Both the position numbers and the translations under genes were made by a program. This document shows, piece by piece, positions 9,601 to 17,064 of a stretch of DNA of 17,425 nucleotides; positions within the stretch are counted from its first letter, which is position 1; the number at the start of each line of letters is the position of its first letter. The notes beneath the pieces were generated by a model. It made no database searches. It was not told the origin of the DNA and was given only the letters and a program-made list of their open reading frames with translations. The stretch covers positions 1 to 17,425 of the forward strand of contig RWJK01000341.1 of NCBI GenBank assembly GCA_004335835.1, written 5' to 3'. Source of the DNA: Scenedesmus sp. ARA3. Taxonomy: Eukaryota > Chlorophyta > Chlorophyceae > Sphaeropleales > Scenedesmaceae.

Positions 9601-11145
9601 CGCAGCAGGGGCAGGAGCCGCAGCAGAGGCCGCGGCCGCAGCAGGAGCCGCAGCAGGGAGCGGCGCAGGCAGCAGCAGCAGCAGCAGCATGCGTGCGAGC
9701 TGCCTGGCAGGCACAGGCCAGGCCCTGGGCAGCAGCTGGGTGGCAGTGGGTACCACCACGATGCAGCGCCTCGGGGCCCTCCGGCAGCAGGAGCAGCTGG
9801 CCCGTATGGCCCGCCGCCTGGCAGTGTGCCCCTGCCTGGCAGCAGGGCGCCTCCTGCAGGAGGTGCGCCTGGCAGCATGTACGGCATTGCGGGGCGGGTG
9901 ACCGCTGCTGGGCAGGTGCCACCTGGAAGGGCCCCGCCAGCTCCAGCAGCAGCAGCAGCAGCAGCTCGCAGTGCAGCACAGCCGCAGGATGGCAAGCTTG
10001 GCATGCCTGGCAGCAGCACTGAGGTGTGGCGTGGTCAGGGGTCGAGGCAGCAGCCAGCGGCAGTGGCTGCAAGTGGCAGCGTGCCGCAGCATGGGGCGGG
10101 CGGCAGCAGCGCAGCATTGATGGCAAACAGGCAACCACCAGGCCCTGAGGTGGTACCTGCTGCAGTGGTCGGGGCAGCAGCGCATGAAGTGAGGGGGCAG
10201 TTGCATCCTGTGGCTGGTGCTGGCAGCAGCGGGGCTCTGCCTCAAGCTGGCCGGCAGCGCATGCCTTTCGGCAGTGGCGGAGCTATGAGATCACAGCAAC
10301 AGCAGCTGCCGCCGCCGCCTCCTCCTCCAGTGCAGCCGCCATCAGCAGATGCAAGCAGAGGCCGTCCTGGGCTGATGCCGGGCCAGCAGTCGCAAGAGCC
10401 TGGGCGGCATGTGGACGTGCAGCGTGCGCCGCACCTGCACCAGCCTGGCGGCCAGCAGCTGAGCAGACTTGCGCCAGTTGGCGCTGCCGGATCTGGCGGG
10501 GACTTCCAGCCTGCATTCAATGCGAGCAGCTTTACTGATGGCAGGCCTGAGCTGCCAGCAGGTGCAGGCACGTCATCTGCCTTGCGCTTGCCTCAGCATG
10601 AAGTGAAGCAGCAGCAGCAACAGCAGCAGCCGCTGCCTGCTGTTGGGCCTGTTGCTGGGCCAGCTGGCCTTGTCAGTGGTGTGGGCAGCACCGCTGCTCC
10701 TGGCGCAGGTGCTGCTGCCGCTGCTGCTGGTGACGCAGCTCCAGCCGCCCCAGCCGCAAAGCGCGTGGTCGAATGGCGGCCTATCAATCAGGCGAGAATG
10801 CAGCAGCAGCAGCAGCAGCAGCAGCAGCCACAACAGTCAGCGGTTGCCGTTGGCGTGCAGGGAGGTACGCAGCATGCAACGGTTGGCGCTGCCCAGACCA
10901 CCACTGCTGGCGCAGCTCCTGCTGGCGCCGCTGCTGCAGGAGCAGCAGCAGCGCACATGGTTGTGGCTGCCGGCACTGCTGCAGCAGTCGCGCAGCCGCA
11001 CACGCAGCAGCAGCAGCAGCACGTGCCACTTGCTGCTGCTGCTGATGGCGCTGCTGCTGTGCAGGCTGCTGTAGTGCAGCGCCCGCGTGGCAGAGTCTTG
11101 GTGTGGAGCGATAATGAGGAGGACAGCAGCAGCGATGAAGACTGA
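1345..11145 (+). CDS. SET-domain lysine methyltransferase, large 14-exon gene
   Basis: Predicted exons: 1345-1587, 1768-1983, 2164-2269, 2517-4753, 5021-5257, 5560-5721, 6097-6182, 6388-6435, 6628-6724, 6993-7146, 7416-7471, 7721-7869, 8105-8276, 8566-11145. They total 6543 nt, giving 2180 aa and a TGA stop, and every junction keeps phase. The layout is a Cys/His finger-like segment (residues 44-71), a Gln/Ala/Gly-rich region (about 220-900), a SET domain (about 1068-1266), an SR/RS-like block (about 1545-1690), a Pro run near 1905, and an acidic tail. SET enzymes transfer methyl from S-adenosylmethionine to lysine, usually on histones; a nuclear chromatin role is inferred from this and the basic tracts. 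The start is the first ATG after an in-frame TGA at 1336. The substrate is unknown. The SET part is secure; the first three exons, and whether all 14 belong to one transcript, are less so. Confidence 0.68.
1474..1557 (+). other. Cys/His zinc-finger-like segment (B-box-like) in gene 1 exon 1
   Basis: Residues 44-71 read C-x2-C-x4-C-x2-C-x3-H-x11-H (C44, C47, C52, C55, H59, H71), beginning LFCKDCCNVFCPAC. This resembles the second half of a B-box zinc finger, which normally ends in two histidines. A further cluster at C11-C13, C17 and C30 could supply other ligands. The spacing before the last His is longer than usual, so another Cys-rich fold is possible. B-boxes mediate protein contacts. A consensus donor (GTG|GTGAGC) follows at 1588. 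Confidence 0.45.
2270..2516 (+). other. Gene 1 intron 3, with competing splice solutions
   Basis: I favour the donor TTCT|GTGAGT at 2270 and the acceptor TCCTGCAG at 2516, which join in phase 1 to give KLEDF-Y-PRRCSAAQ. A second solution keeps exon 3 to 2403, adding an in-frame extension that ends MITFQSDE, and uses a weaker GTTTCT donor with the acceptor GCGCAG at 2542, also in phase. A third uses the ATG at 2399, which opens a frame running straight into exon 4 with no intron. All three are open, so transcripts must decide. Confidence 0.5.
2849..2990 (+). repeat. Intragenic repeat, copy 1 (partner 306 bp downstream)
   Basis: This stretch of exon 4 recurs at 3155-3296 with a 306-bp offset, exactly 102 codons. 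Both copies encode a Gln-rich block with the shared core AQRKQQLSNQPRQHKQP, preceded by QQDQPSPG. The in-frame spacing fits a segmental duplication inside the coding exon. Confidence 0.8.
3021..3064 (+). repeat. Second intragenic repeat, copy A (partner at 3429-3472)
   Basis: This 44-bp segment encodes AAVDSLQESLPH and recurs almost unchanged at 3429-3472 (AAVDSLQECLPH), 408 bp or 136 codons away. With the 306-bp repeat it shows that the Gln-rich region grew by duplication of longer modules as well as by CAG slippage. Confidence 0.75.
3155..3296 (+). repeat. Intragenic repeat, copy 2
   Basis: This is the second copy of the block at 2849-2990. It keeps AQRKQQLSNQPRQHKQP and differs at a few codons (for example GRR to GHK before AQRK). 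The high nucleotide similarity suggests a fairly recent duplication or gene conversion. Confidence 0.8.
3551..3598 (+). repeat. Pure (CAG)16 coding microsatellite
   Basis: Sixteen uninterrupted CAG codons lie in the reading frame of exon 4 and encode a polyglutamine run, after QQQL and before EAQPAEG. It is the longest pure triplet run in the window. Pure CAG tracts are prone to slippage, so length variation between strains is expected. The next longest, (CAG)9, is in the last exon at 10801-10827. Confidence 0.95.
5258..5559 (+). other. Gene 1 intron 5 with a 20-nt palindrome
   Basis: The intron runs from the donor AAC|GTGAGC to the acceptor ATTTAG; TATCAG, 12 bases further on, is an in-frame alternative. 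At 5345-5364, ATGTAAAGG and CCTTTACAT form exact 9-bp arms around TT. The motif carries a TGTAA, the usual green-algal poly(A) signal, but as it sits inside the intron I do not call it one. There is no other gene here. Confidence 0.55.
5722..6096 (+). other. Gene 1 intron 6, no embedded gene
   Basis: This 375-base intron runs from the donor GAG|GTGAGA to a CTG-rich tract (about 6071-6088) and the acceptor TGTGCAG. Open frames inside it lack convincing protein character. The intron separates the Cys-containing exon 6 (PCTKSCAPGPAGC) from the first SET exon. Confidence 0.6.
6097..8111 (+). other. SET-domain coding segment of gene 1 (exons 7-13)
   Basis: Joined in phase, the exons give the ordered landmarks of a SET domain: HPVELLRGQQSVRF and LTAGVILGPYRGY at the N-terminal edge (exons 7-8), WEYLLWQLLVESYAVQ (exon 9), FGYGNMTALVNDPTVSP (exons 10-11, the GN...N strand that lines the cofactor site), PPNVVIRVLWVRRRPFPF and AAGEDLWYDYGEAYW (exons 12-13, with the conserved tyrosine near residue 1261). 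Where many family members have NHS, this has NDP. Exon 10 inserts about 35 Ala/Ser/Lys/Gln-rich residues between the two halves. I see no Cys-rich post-SET motif. Several of these exons are under 100 bases. Confidence 0.85.
9235..9670 (+). other. SR/RS-like block in the last exon of gene 1
   Basis: About residues 1545-1690 are dense in Arg-Ser dipeptides, in two clusters (roughly 9235-9459 and 9598-9670), with stretches such as RRRSRSRSRGRSGRG and RSRGRSRSRGRGRSRSRS. RS domains are typical of splicing factors and nuclear-speckle proteins and are phosphorylated by SR kinases. Here the block follows a SET domain, which suggests, but does not prove, a link to transcription-coupled RNA processing. 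Basic patches such as PLKRGRS and AKRGRF could act as nuclear localisation signals. Confidence 0.75.
11107..11142 (+). other. Acidic Ser/Asp/Glu tail of gene 1 protein
   Basis: The protein ends SDNEEDSSSDED immediately before the TGA. Serines followed by acidic residues are typical casein kinase 2 sites, and such tails often bind basic nuclear partners. The short acidic end contrasts with the neutral Ala/Gln-rich sequence before it and supports this as the true C terminus. Confidence 0.7.
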
Positions 11146-13198
11146 CGAGGACTTGCATTGGCTGCATGGCTGGCACAAGCTGTCAGCAGCTTGCTGGTGG
11201 TGTGTCACGCATGTGCAGGATCTGTCGAAGCTGGGTGGCTTGGGATCAGGGGCAGCACAGGTACTGCTATCTGTGGCGTTATCTGCAGCTGCTGTTGGTG
11301 TATTGGGGTAGGTGTAGCATGGGCAGGCGCTTGGCTTTGGCAGCAGAATATGTGTGGTAGAGGCAGGTAGAGGGCTAGCTTTTGGGCAGCAGCAGCAGCT
11401 GCTGCAGCAGCAGGGCGAGGCAACAGCGTGCAGGGTGTGTAGGTGTGTATCAGGCTCCACTCTCGAGCTTATTCCTCCTCCATTCCGAGGGTGCTTGTCA
11501 ACTCGGCCAGCAGTGGTCTTCAGAACATGTGTTCACACGCCCCAAATGCGGTCAAGTGTTTCTTATGCAAGTGCAGAGCAGTGCGCCCCTCAACTACATT
11601 CAGAGAGGAAGTGTTTCCTCATGTGGGTCCACGCACCAGCTGTTTAGAGGTTAGCTACCTGTGTGTGCTCATGATTGGCAGCTAGGCTGTAGCATTGCAA
11701 ACGGATGGCACTTGGAGCGACTGCTCTAATAAGACTGGGGTGTGTTTCAATTGGCTTGCGTGATGAAGCGTGGTCTGTACTGCTGTATTGTGGGGAGTAA
11801 GGGTACCTTGCAAGGTGTGCTTCCTGCAACCTATACGCAAGGATGGTGTTCAGCAGGTGGTGCAGTAGGTAGTGCGACGTGTTCAGCTGCGCTGCCACAG
11901 CAGTCCTGCTGCTGTGACACTGCCGCCAAGCAGACGGGGCGCTGGCTGCCTTGGCGTTGGAGGGCCGCAACCTTTTTTACTGCAGAGCTCGCGCTGTGGG
12001 CAACACTGCCGTGCATTTTGACGCACACATGCACAGTGTTGTGCTGCATGCGCTGCCATGCATGCTGCATCGATGTTGCGCAGCATGCATTGTTGTGACA
12101 ATTTCAGTGCCTGGCACTGCTGGTTTGATGATTTCGTGCTTATTGGCTGGCATGGGAGGATGTAGCATGGCAGTTGCAGCTGCTGTTGCAGCTGGATCTA
12201 GCCAGCTTGCAGGTTACATTTCAGCAGCATGGTGTCCCTGCTGTGTTGGTGCATGCAAAGTCCATGCTAAGGCATGCCTGTGTTGTGGGTGCATGAGTAA
12301 ACCTTTTTGTTTAAATCTGACAGGCATGGTTGCCAATGACAGGCTCCCTAGCGGTTGTGCAGGTCCCAGCATAAGAGGCAGCGGGGCTGCAGGGTGGCAG
12401 CGCGCTGGCCTGAACTTGGCTGCTCCTTTTGTTTGTGGTGTTTTGTGCTGACATGACGCCGCGTCAGCGGCTACCACTGTGGCACAGTTCACGTCTCACA
12501 CACAGCTGCCAGCACGGTGCATTGGTGCATGCTGTTTTTCACGGCGTGAACTTCATGGCGTGGTAGAGTTGTCAGATTTCAAAGTGTCTGCGCTCTCTTT
12601 CAGGGAGCGGAGTTAGCTTAGCGGAGTGGTGGAGAGTGACCACCTGTGGGCCATTGGCAAGAGGAAGTTGCCAGGTCCTGATCTGCATTGTGTGCTGTGG
12701 CTGTGCTCCAGTTGAGCCTCACAAGCATCGTGTGCTTGAGCATCAAAATGTGTAACTTGTATACAGGCAAATGTATGTCGGTATCTGCTGTGCTGCTGCG
12801 ATACTCAACAGTACTCAACAATTTTATACTGCGATACTTAACAGTGCGTGGAACGGGCCACCCACGTGGACACTGTTCTGCTGGATGGGGGCTGACAGGG
12901 CTGCCGCGCCTCCGCGGCCACTGCGGCTCAATAGTTTTAAAATGAGTACTGCTTGATGTTGCACTGTATGAACACAGATTCAAAGCTTCATCCAGCTGTC
13001 TGGTAACTTGTCGCGGTGCTTAGTCACTTTTCCAGGCTCAACCCTACTTCGGTTTCCTATCCTTGAAACATGTATTCCTCCTTTGTAGGTGTCTGTATAT
13101 TCGCTTGAGATTGCCGCGTGAACTTCACAGACGAGTCGTCCGCTTCTCGTGGCAGCATCACCGACACCGTAGGGCTGCCCAACGCTCCACCTAGCTCT
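11146..13198 (+). other. Probable 3' UTR of gene 1 and upstream flank of gene 2
   Basis: I see no defensible gene here. Open frames on both strands are short and lack family features. The first TGTAA after the stop, the common green-algal poly(A) signal, is at 12751-12755, 1.6 kb downstream; that would be a long 3' UTR, and a pentamer is expected by chance at this distance. Minor structure: GAGGAA-GTGT-TTCCTC at 11603-11618, and a 15-bp near-repeat at 12798-12812 and 12831-12845. Pyrimidine-rich sequence and TGTATA lie near 13078-13100, about 100 bases before the gene 2 ATG, but no promoter element is certain. Confidence 0.5.
12751..12755 (+). terminator. Candidate poly(A) signal TGTAA for gene 1
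   Basis: TGTAA is the usual chlorophyte polyadenylation motif and this is its first occurrence after the gene 1 stop codon. The distance (1.6 kb) and the motif's chance frequency make the call weak. Confidence 0.22.
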
Positions 13199-15192
13199 AT
13201 GTCCTGCAAGATGGGCACTCGTGTGTTGGCACTGCTTGCGCTGCATGCTGTGGCCGGCATGAGCAGCTCTGCTCAGGTGAGCAGTAGCAGGGCTGCTGGC
13301 CTGCAATCAGCAAGCTGGTGACACAGTGCAGGGCCTGCAATGCTCTCTTGTTGCAGAGTGATTGCATGTTGTGTTGACATAGAGAACTACTTTTTGAAAT
13401 GCATGTTGACCTGCTGCAGGCTGCACCCATGAAAGCAGTGATACCCAACTTCCCCATCAGGACGCAGTGGGAGCATGGCCATGGCTACTGCGGGGAGCTG
13501 TCCATACAGCAGGTGGGCTGCAGCTGCAGCAGCAGCAGCAGCGCCTTGCTGCTGTGTGCCGGCTGTGCAGGACGTCATCAGCACGCAGCTGCAAGGATAT
13601 GAGTGCCACATCAGCATCACGATGCAGCCATGAGGCACAGCATGCGTGCTTTGCTGCTGCTGCTATGCCAGCGCTGCATGACTCATGCTGCATCACTCAC
13701 CACAGTCCTCAGCAAAACACATGCAAAGCATCTTATGGGCAAGCATGCTTTGCATGCAAGTGCAATAACTGCATCAGCAAGCAGCCAAGCACCTATCAGC
13801 AAGGTATCCTGCAACTCTGCTGCCACCGCCCTCCTGCTGCTGCTGTCCCGACACAGACAGCACTTACGCGTGGCGTGTGGGTGGGGCAGCAGCAGGCGCG
13901 CAACATAGGCGGCGGCGAGGTGCTGCTGGGCCGGCCCGGCAGCAACCTAAACAACCTGCAGAAGGTCCTGCAAGCCCTGGGCTTTGACTTTGTGGTATGG
14001 GACCCTGATAGCGAGGCAGGTCAAGGCATCCCTACCAGTTACATGCGCTGGATGAAGCAGCAGATCATAGCCGGCAGGGCTGCCATATTTGGTGCCCGGC
14101 TGCAAGATGGGGAGGATGATGCGTGGTACGACCACATCATGCCGGCATACGGCATCTACTATGACAGCAGCACTGCTGGCCAGTACGATGCACGGGACAC
14201 GCTGACGTGGACAGACAACTACGGGTGAGTAGGGCGGCCACTGCATGTGATGTAGCGACAAAATCACACCTGACAGTGGCATGGCTGCAGCAGCTGCACA
14301 CCGCAATGCGGCAGGCCAGGCATCAGCTGTGCAATCTGGGCAATCCCAGCATGCGCCTGAGAGTTCTGGCTTGCAGGAAACCCTTTGCTGGTGTTCGTGC
14401 CCACAGCATACACTTGCAGGATTATCCTGCAAGTGCAGCTCGCAGGCAGGCACCCCAGAACAGAACATGCGCAAGGCTGGGCAGGCACCCCAGAACAGAA
14501 CATGCACAAGGCTGGGCAGGCACCCCAGAACAGAACATGCACAAGGCTGGGCAGGCACCCCAGAACAGAACATGCACAAGGCTGGGCAGCGTGCAGATTA
14601 GCTGTCAGAACCCTCAGGCTGCTGCCAGTTGTTCTACTGCTTCAACTGATCCCACCATGTGCCTGCTGCGCTGCTTCGTGTAACTTGCAGGACTGTTGCC
14701 AACAAGACCATGTCCGACGAGAGCTTCTACGCAGAGCAGTACAACTGTGAGATGCCTCAGGACACCTACAGTGGCTGCATCCCGCTAGGCGCAGACACCT
14801 TCGCAACAGCCATGGGCGGACTGCTTGATGCACGCAAGCTCTTCCTACCGCTGCGGCTCATCATCACAGGCTGGTCAAACGGCGCTGAGGCAGACAGTGA
14901 GCCAAGAGTCAATGCAAACCCACCAGCCTCTGCCCGCTACAGGCTGGCCTTCCAACCGGGTGCGAACGTGCGGCCTGGGAACAAGTTTGCTGTTCATCGT
15001 TGTGACAGAGCAGCAAACGGCAGCGGCGGCCCGCCAGCAAACCCTACAGATGCAAGCCAGCTGGCTGCGGCAGGCTGCCGCAGCTGGGACTTCACAATGA
15101 ACAGCAGCACACTGCCGCAGCTGAGCCACAGGGCGCTGGGAGTGCTGTGGTCCAACAGCATTGTGTACTTTGTGGCGACACGGCAGCAGTAG
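13199..15192 (+). CDS. Secreted C39-like peptidase-domain protein
   Basis: Predicted exons: 13199-13276, 13420-13512, 13857-14224 and 14691-15192, in phases 0, 0 and 2, giving 346 aa and TAG. Residues 1-26 form a signal peptide with the core RVLALLALHAVAG (a second ATG lies at 13211). The mature part starts with the family hallmark IPNFPIRTQWEHGHGYCGE, with candidate nucleophile Cys50. It continues with EVLLG, then WYDHIMPAYGI carrying the candidate catalytic His150, and a possible acidic partner, Asp177, in WTDNYG. This order fits the C39-like papain-fold family (Peptidase_C39_2) found in secreted algal proteins. The C-terminal part has cysteines and sequons (NKT at 184, NGS at 289, NSS at 317), in keeping with export. 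Exon 2 to exon 3 joins as CGELSIQQ-TALTRGVW, as expected for the family. The substrate is unknown, and activity is inferred only from the residues. Confidence 0.86.
13513..13856 (+). other. Gene 2 intron 2 with an inverted repeat
   Basis: The intron runs from CAG|GTGGGC to CGACACAG and is 344 bases long. It includes AGC-rich tracts and an inverted repeat with 12-bp arms, CATGCAAAGCAT (13720-13731) and ATGCTTTGCATG (13745-13756), around a 13-base spacer. A second AG four bases after the chosen acceptor would break the frame. No gene is embedded. Confidence 0.6.
14411..14435. repeat. 25-nt palindrome with a decoy splice acceptor
   Basis: The arms CACTTGCAGGAT (14411-14422) and ATCCTGCAAGTG (14424-14435) are exact reverse complements around one T. 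The left arm contains ACTTGCAGGA, the same ten bases that form the true acceptor at the exon 4 boundary (14683-14692). In pre-mRNA the hairpin would bury this decoy. Confidence 0.9.
14446..14585 (+). repeat. 35-bp minisatellite, four direct tandem copies
   Basis: The units are 14446-14480, 14481-14515, 14516-14550 and 14551-14585, followed by four bases of a fifth. Units 2-4 are identical; unit 1 differs by one base (G at 14471 instead of A). The unit begins GCAGGCACCCCAGAACAG. Thirty-five is not a multiple of three, which suits a non-coding intronic array. There are no unique spacers, so it is not a CRISPR. Confidence 0.96.
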
Positions 15193-15615
15193 GTGGCCCC
15201 ACATGGAGTCAGCGGAGGGCTGCGCCGAATGGTGCAACAGCTCAATCGAGCTGAGCTGTGGGTTGAGCACGGGGCCACCGCTGCTGCTTGCTCACAGCGC
15301 CCACTGTGGCACAAACCTGCTGTGCTGATGTTGATGTGTCTCGTGCGCGGGCAGGGCTGCAGCAACAGCAGTCGCATGCAGCCGCTTGCATTAAGAGGTT
15401 CCTGCATCTGCTAGCGTTATGCTTGTCCGTTGCACAGTGCGAAGTACTGGAGCTGACACTTGATTCACTTTTGCTCAACGGTGGTGAGTGCTGGATATTT
15501 GCTGGTGATGATATGAGCCTCCTGCTGTGCCTGGTATTGATTGATCGGGGGTCACTTGCGCACCTTACCATGATCTTGCAGCGATAGATGCATGGAAGCC
15601 AGTGCGTGACTTTGA
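15193..15615 (+). other. Probable 3' UTR of gene 2
   Basis: This is the sequence directly after the gene 2 stop. No frame here looks coding. The first TGTAA after the stop is far away, at 16731-16735, so where the transcript ends is unclear. Confidence 0.45.
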
Positions 15616-16194
15616 ATGTGCTCATTTGATGCCGTCCCCTTGACGTATGTCCAGCATCAAGTCTTGACCAACAAGCATGCCCAGCAGCTGAAGCGCAAGC
15701 TTCAAGCAGTTGCAGGTTCATTGGGGGGCCCCGGGACTTCCTGATGCATCCATGCACTGCCATGCCAGGCATGGCCTGTGGGGTAGTACATTCTTTTCAT
15801 GGAAGCGGCGGCACATTCTCGTGTCAAGCATGTCATGAAGCGGCATGGCGCCCACTGCTGGGCCAGTTTGCGCCCGGTACAGCTTGAGGGCAACACAGCA
15901 GGCTGGCGCATGAGCCACGCGGAGTTCACCAAACGTGTGGGGTGCGGCAAGTGCCTGGCTCACTCTTAACATGCATCTGCTTGAGGTCTCTGGCTGCATC
16001 AGTGTACGCCGGTACGTGTTTCTGCATGCAAAGGACACCATACCGCATGTACAATCATGCATGGCCATACGGTCTATGTTGTTTGGGTCTGCCCAGAGTA
16101 CCAGAATGCGTTTGTGCACAGCCATATGGCGCCGTGTGCATACTGCAGAGTATGCTTCCTTTTGGCCTTGACGATTCCACAACGTCACCGTTAA
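15616..16194 (+). pseudogene. Decayed coding relic in one frame, family unknown
   Basis: A single + frame keeps protein-like sequence over almost 600 bases but is cut by stops at 15742, 15784, 15967 and 15982, ending at a TAA at 16192. The segments are: 15616-15741, starting MCSFDAVPLTYVQHQVL and including KHAQQLKRKLQAVAGSLGG; 15799-15966, an ATG-led 56-aa piece including RMSHAEFTKRVGCGKCLAHS; and 15985-16191, including VCPEYQNAFVHSHMAPCAYC, with Cys/His spacing that could once have bound zinc. All stay in the same frame, which favours a pseudogene with nonsense mutations, or a gene with very short introns, over chance. I cannot name the family. Confidence 0.33.
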
Positions 16195-16785
16195 TCACTG
16201 CTGCCATGCTGTGTCAGCTGATTACTGCTGTGTCATGACAGCATTCCTGCTTTTTGCAGGCAGTCTGCCCCCTGCTGGTGTGACTTTGCACCAGAAGCAA
16301 GCTGTGGGCTGAGGAGCCGCCCTCTGGGCACTGCAGGAAGAGTCATGTGATCAAAAGCTTGAGCGTCTCTGCGCGCAAAGCGCAGCGTGATGCTTGATGT
16401 TCGAACAGGCGAATTTCCCTGCCATGTTTCTTCGGACCTGTGTTCATTATGTTGTGGCTGATACCGTCGGTTAGGTTGTGCCAGGGTCTGCAAGCCCACC
16501 TCCATTGTCTCTCAAACAACTCTGCCGACAGTGTAGCATCCTGCAGCTGCTGAGCGCTGCTTGTGGTGCGCTTTGCCATAACATTTGGCGTGGCTGCGGC
16601 ATGGCTGCTATTGATGTGCCTGCCGCAACGTCGTGCACCTGAGGTTGTCTCCAAGACCTGTGGCACAGCAGCGCATGGACGTCTCCAGCAGCAGTGCATA
16701 TCAGCGCCTGCATGGGATGTATGCCTGCTCTGTAACCCATCCCCGGCTCTCGAATTCTGGCAACTTGGTTTGTGTCGGCAGTTGA
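16195..16785. other. Stretch without a supportable gene
   Basis: Both strands have open frames of up to about 150 codons. The longest, on the minus strand at 16343-16801, has no domain I recognise and no splice or start context that favours it. A TGTAA at 16731-16735 is the first after gene 2 and could be its poly(A) signal, but it is 1.5 kb from the stop. Confidence 0.4.
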
Positions 16786-17034
16786 GTTGGTTTGCGTGCA
16801 CACTTTTCCAGCAGGGCGCGGCCCCCTGCCGTCAGTCATAACTTGATCAAGGCTGGCAAGTCAGGCGCGGGAGTGGACTCAGCGGTGCGGCAAGCACGCG
16901 CTGCGCACAGGATGTTTGTGTAGCGCAAGCCACTGTACACAAGTAGTGAGGTGACCGGCACCATCTTGTTACCCTCCAGTCTTTGCCACGCAGCTGCCTC
17001 TGCAGCTCAGGCCTGGCTAGACCACCTCATTTAA
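16786..17034 (+). pseudogene. Short decayed coding relic with an internal TAG
   Basis: One + frame reads HNLIKAGKSGAGVDSAVRQA and then RAAHRMFV up to a TAG at 16921. It continues in the same frame with KPLYTSSEVTGTILLPSSL and AQAWLDHLI to a TAA at 17032. There is no ATG at the start. The pattern loosely recalls the segment after the catalytic core in LINE-type reverse transcriptases (ARAAF..., then ...LLYG.E.W), but it is too short and divergent for me to claim that. Confidence 0.28.
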
Positions 17035-17064
17035 ATACATGCAATCCCAGTCTCTGCCACACAG

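Larger units (their letters stand above)
14225..14690 (+). other. Gene 2 intron 3, carrying a palindrome and a minisatellite
   Basis: At 466 bases this is the longest intron of gene 2. It starts at the consensus donor AACTACGG|GTGAGT and ends at TAACTTGCAG. Splicing it out restores WTDNYG-TVANKT in frame. Its centre is taken up by the 25-nt palindrome at 14411-14435 and four 35-bp repeats at 14446-14585. Confidence 0.75.

Noticed and set aside
9077..9901. 274-codon plus-strand frame, Ala/Gly/Ser-rich
   Set aside because: It reads the CAG/GCA repeats in another frame. The frame with RS dipeptides and the acidic tail runs through the whole exon and joins the SET exons in phase.
8919..10019. 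366-codon minus-strand open frame opposite the RS-coding exon
   Set aside because: Its Leu/Pro/Arg composition is the complement of GCN/AGC/CGC codons. Repetitive GC-rich exons rarely give stops on the other strand, and no domain or splice context supports it.
9130..10245. 371-codon minus-strand open frame, Ala/Pro/Cys-rich
   Set aside because: This is another shadow of the same exon in a different minus frame; two overlapping antisense frames cannot both be real and neither shows a family signature.
12600..12680. tRNA-like folded sequence
   Set aside because: The GGAGCGG...TTAGC start is suggestive, but there is no recognisable T-loop (TTCNANNC) or matching acceptor stem.
13467..14228. A single 253-codon gene covering this whole open frame
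   Set aside because: Only 13857-14224 fits the C39-like family. The earlier part is intron 2 read through, and GYCGE lies in a different frame at 13420-13512.
14446..14585. CRISPR array
   Set aside because: The repeats are directly abutting with no unique spacers, and the setting is a eukaryotic intron.
14385..14750. Protein-coding gene across the 35-bp repeats
   Set aside because: The unit is not a multiple of three and the encoded repeats change frame each copy; removing the segment as an intron restores the peptidase-like protein exactly.
16343..16801. 152-codon minus-strand frame with protein-like stretches
   Set aside because: There is no recognised domain, no splice partners, and the opposite strand reads equally well in places. 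It is too weak to list as a gene.
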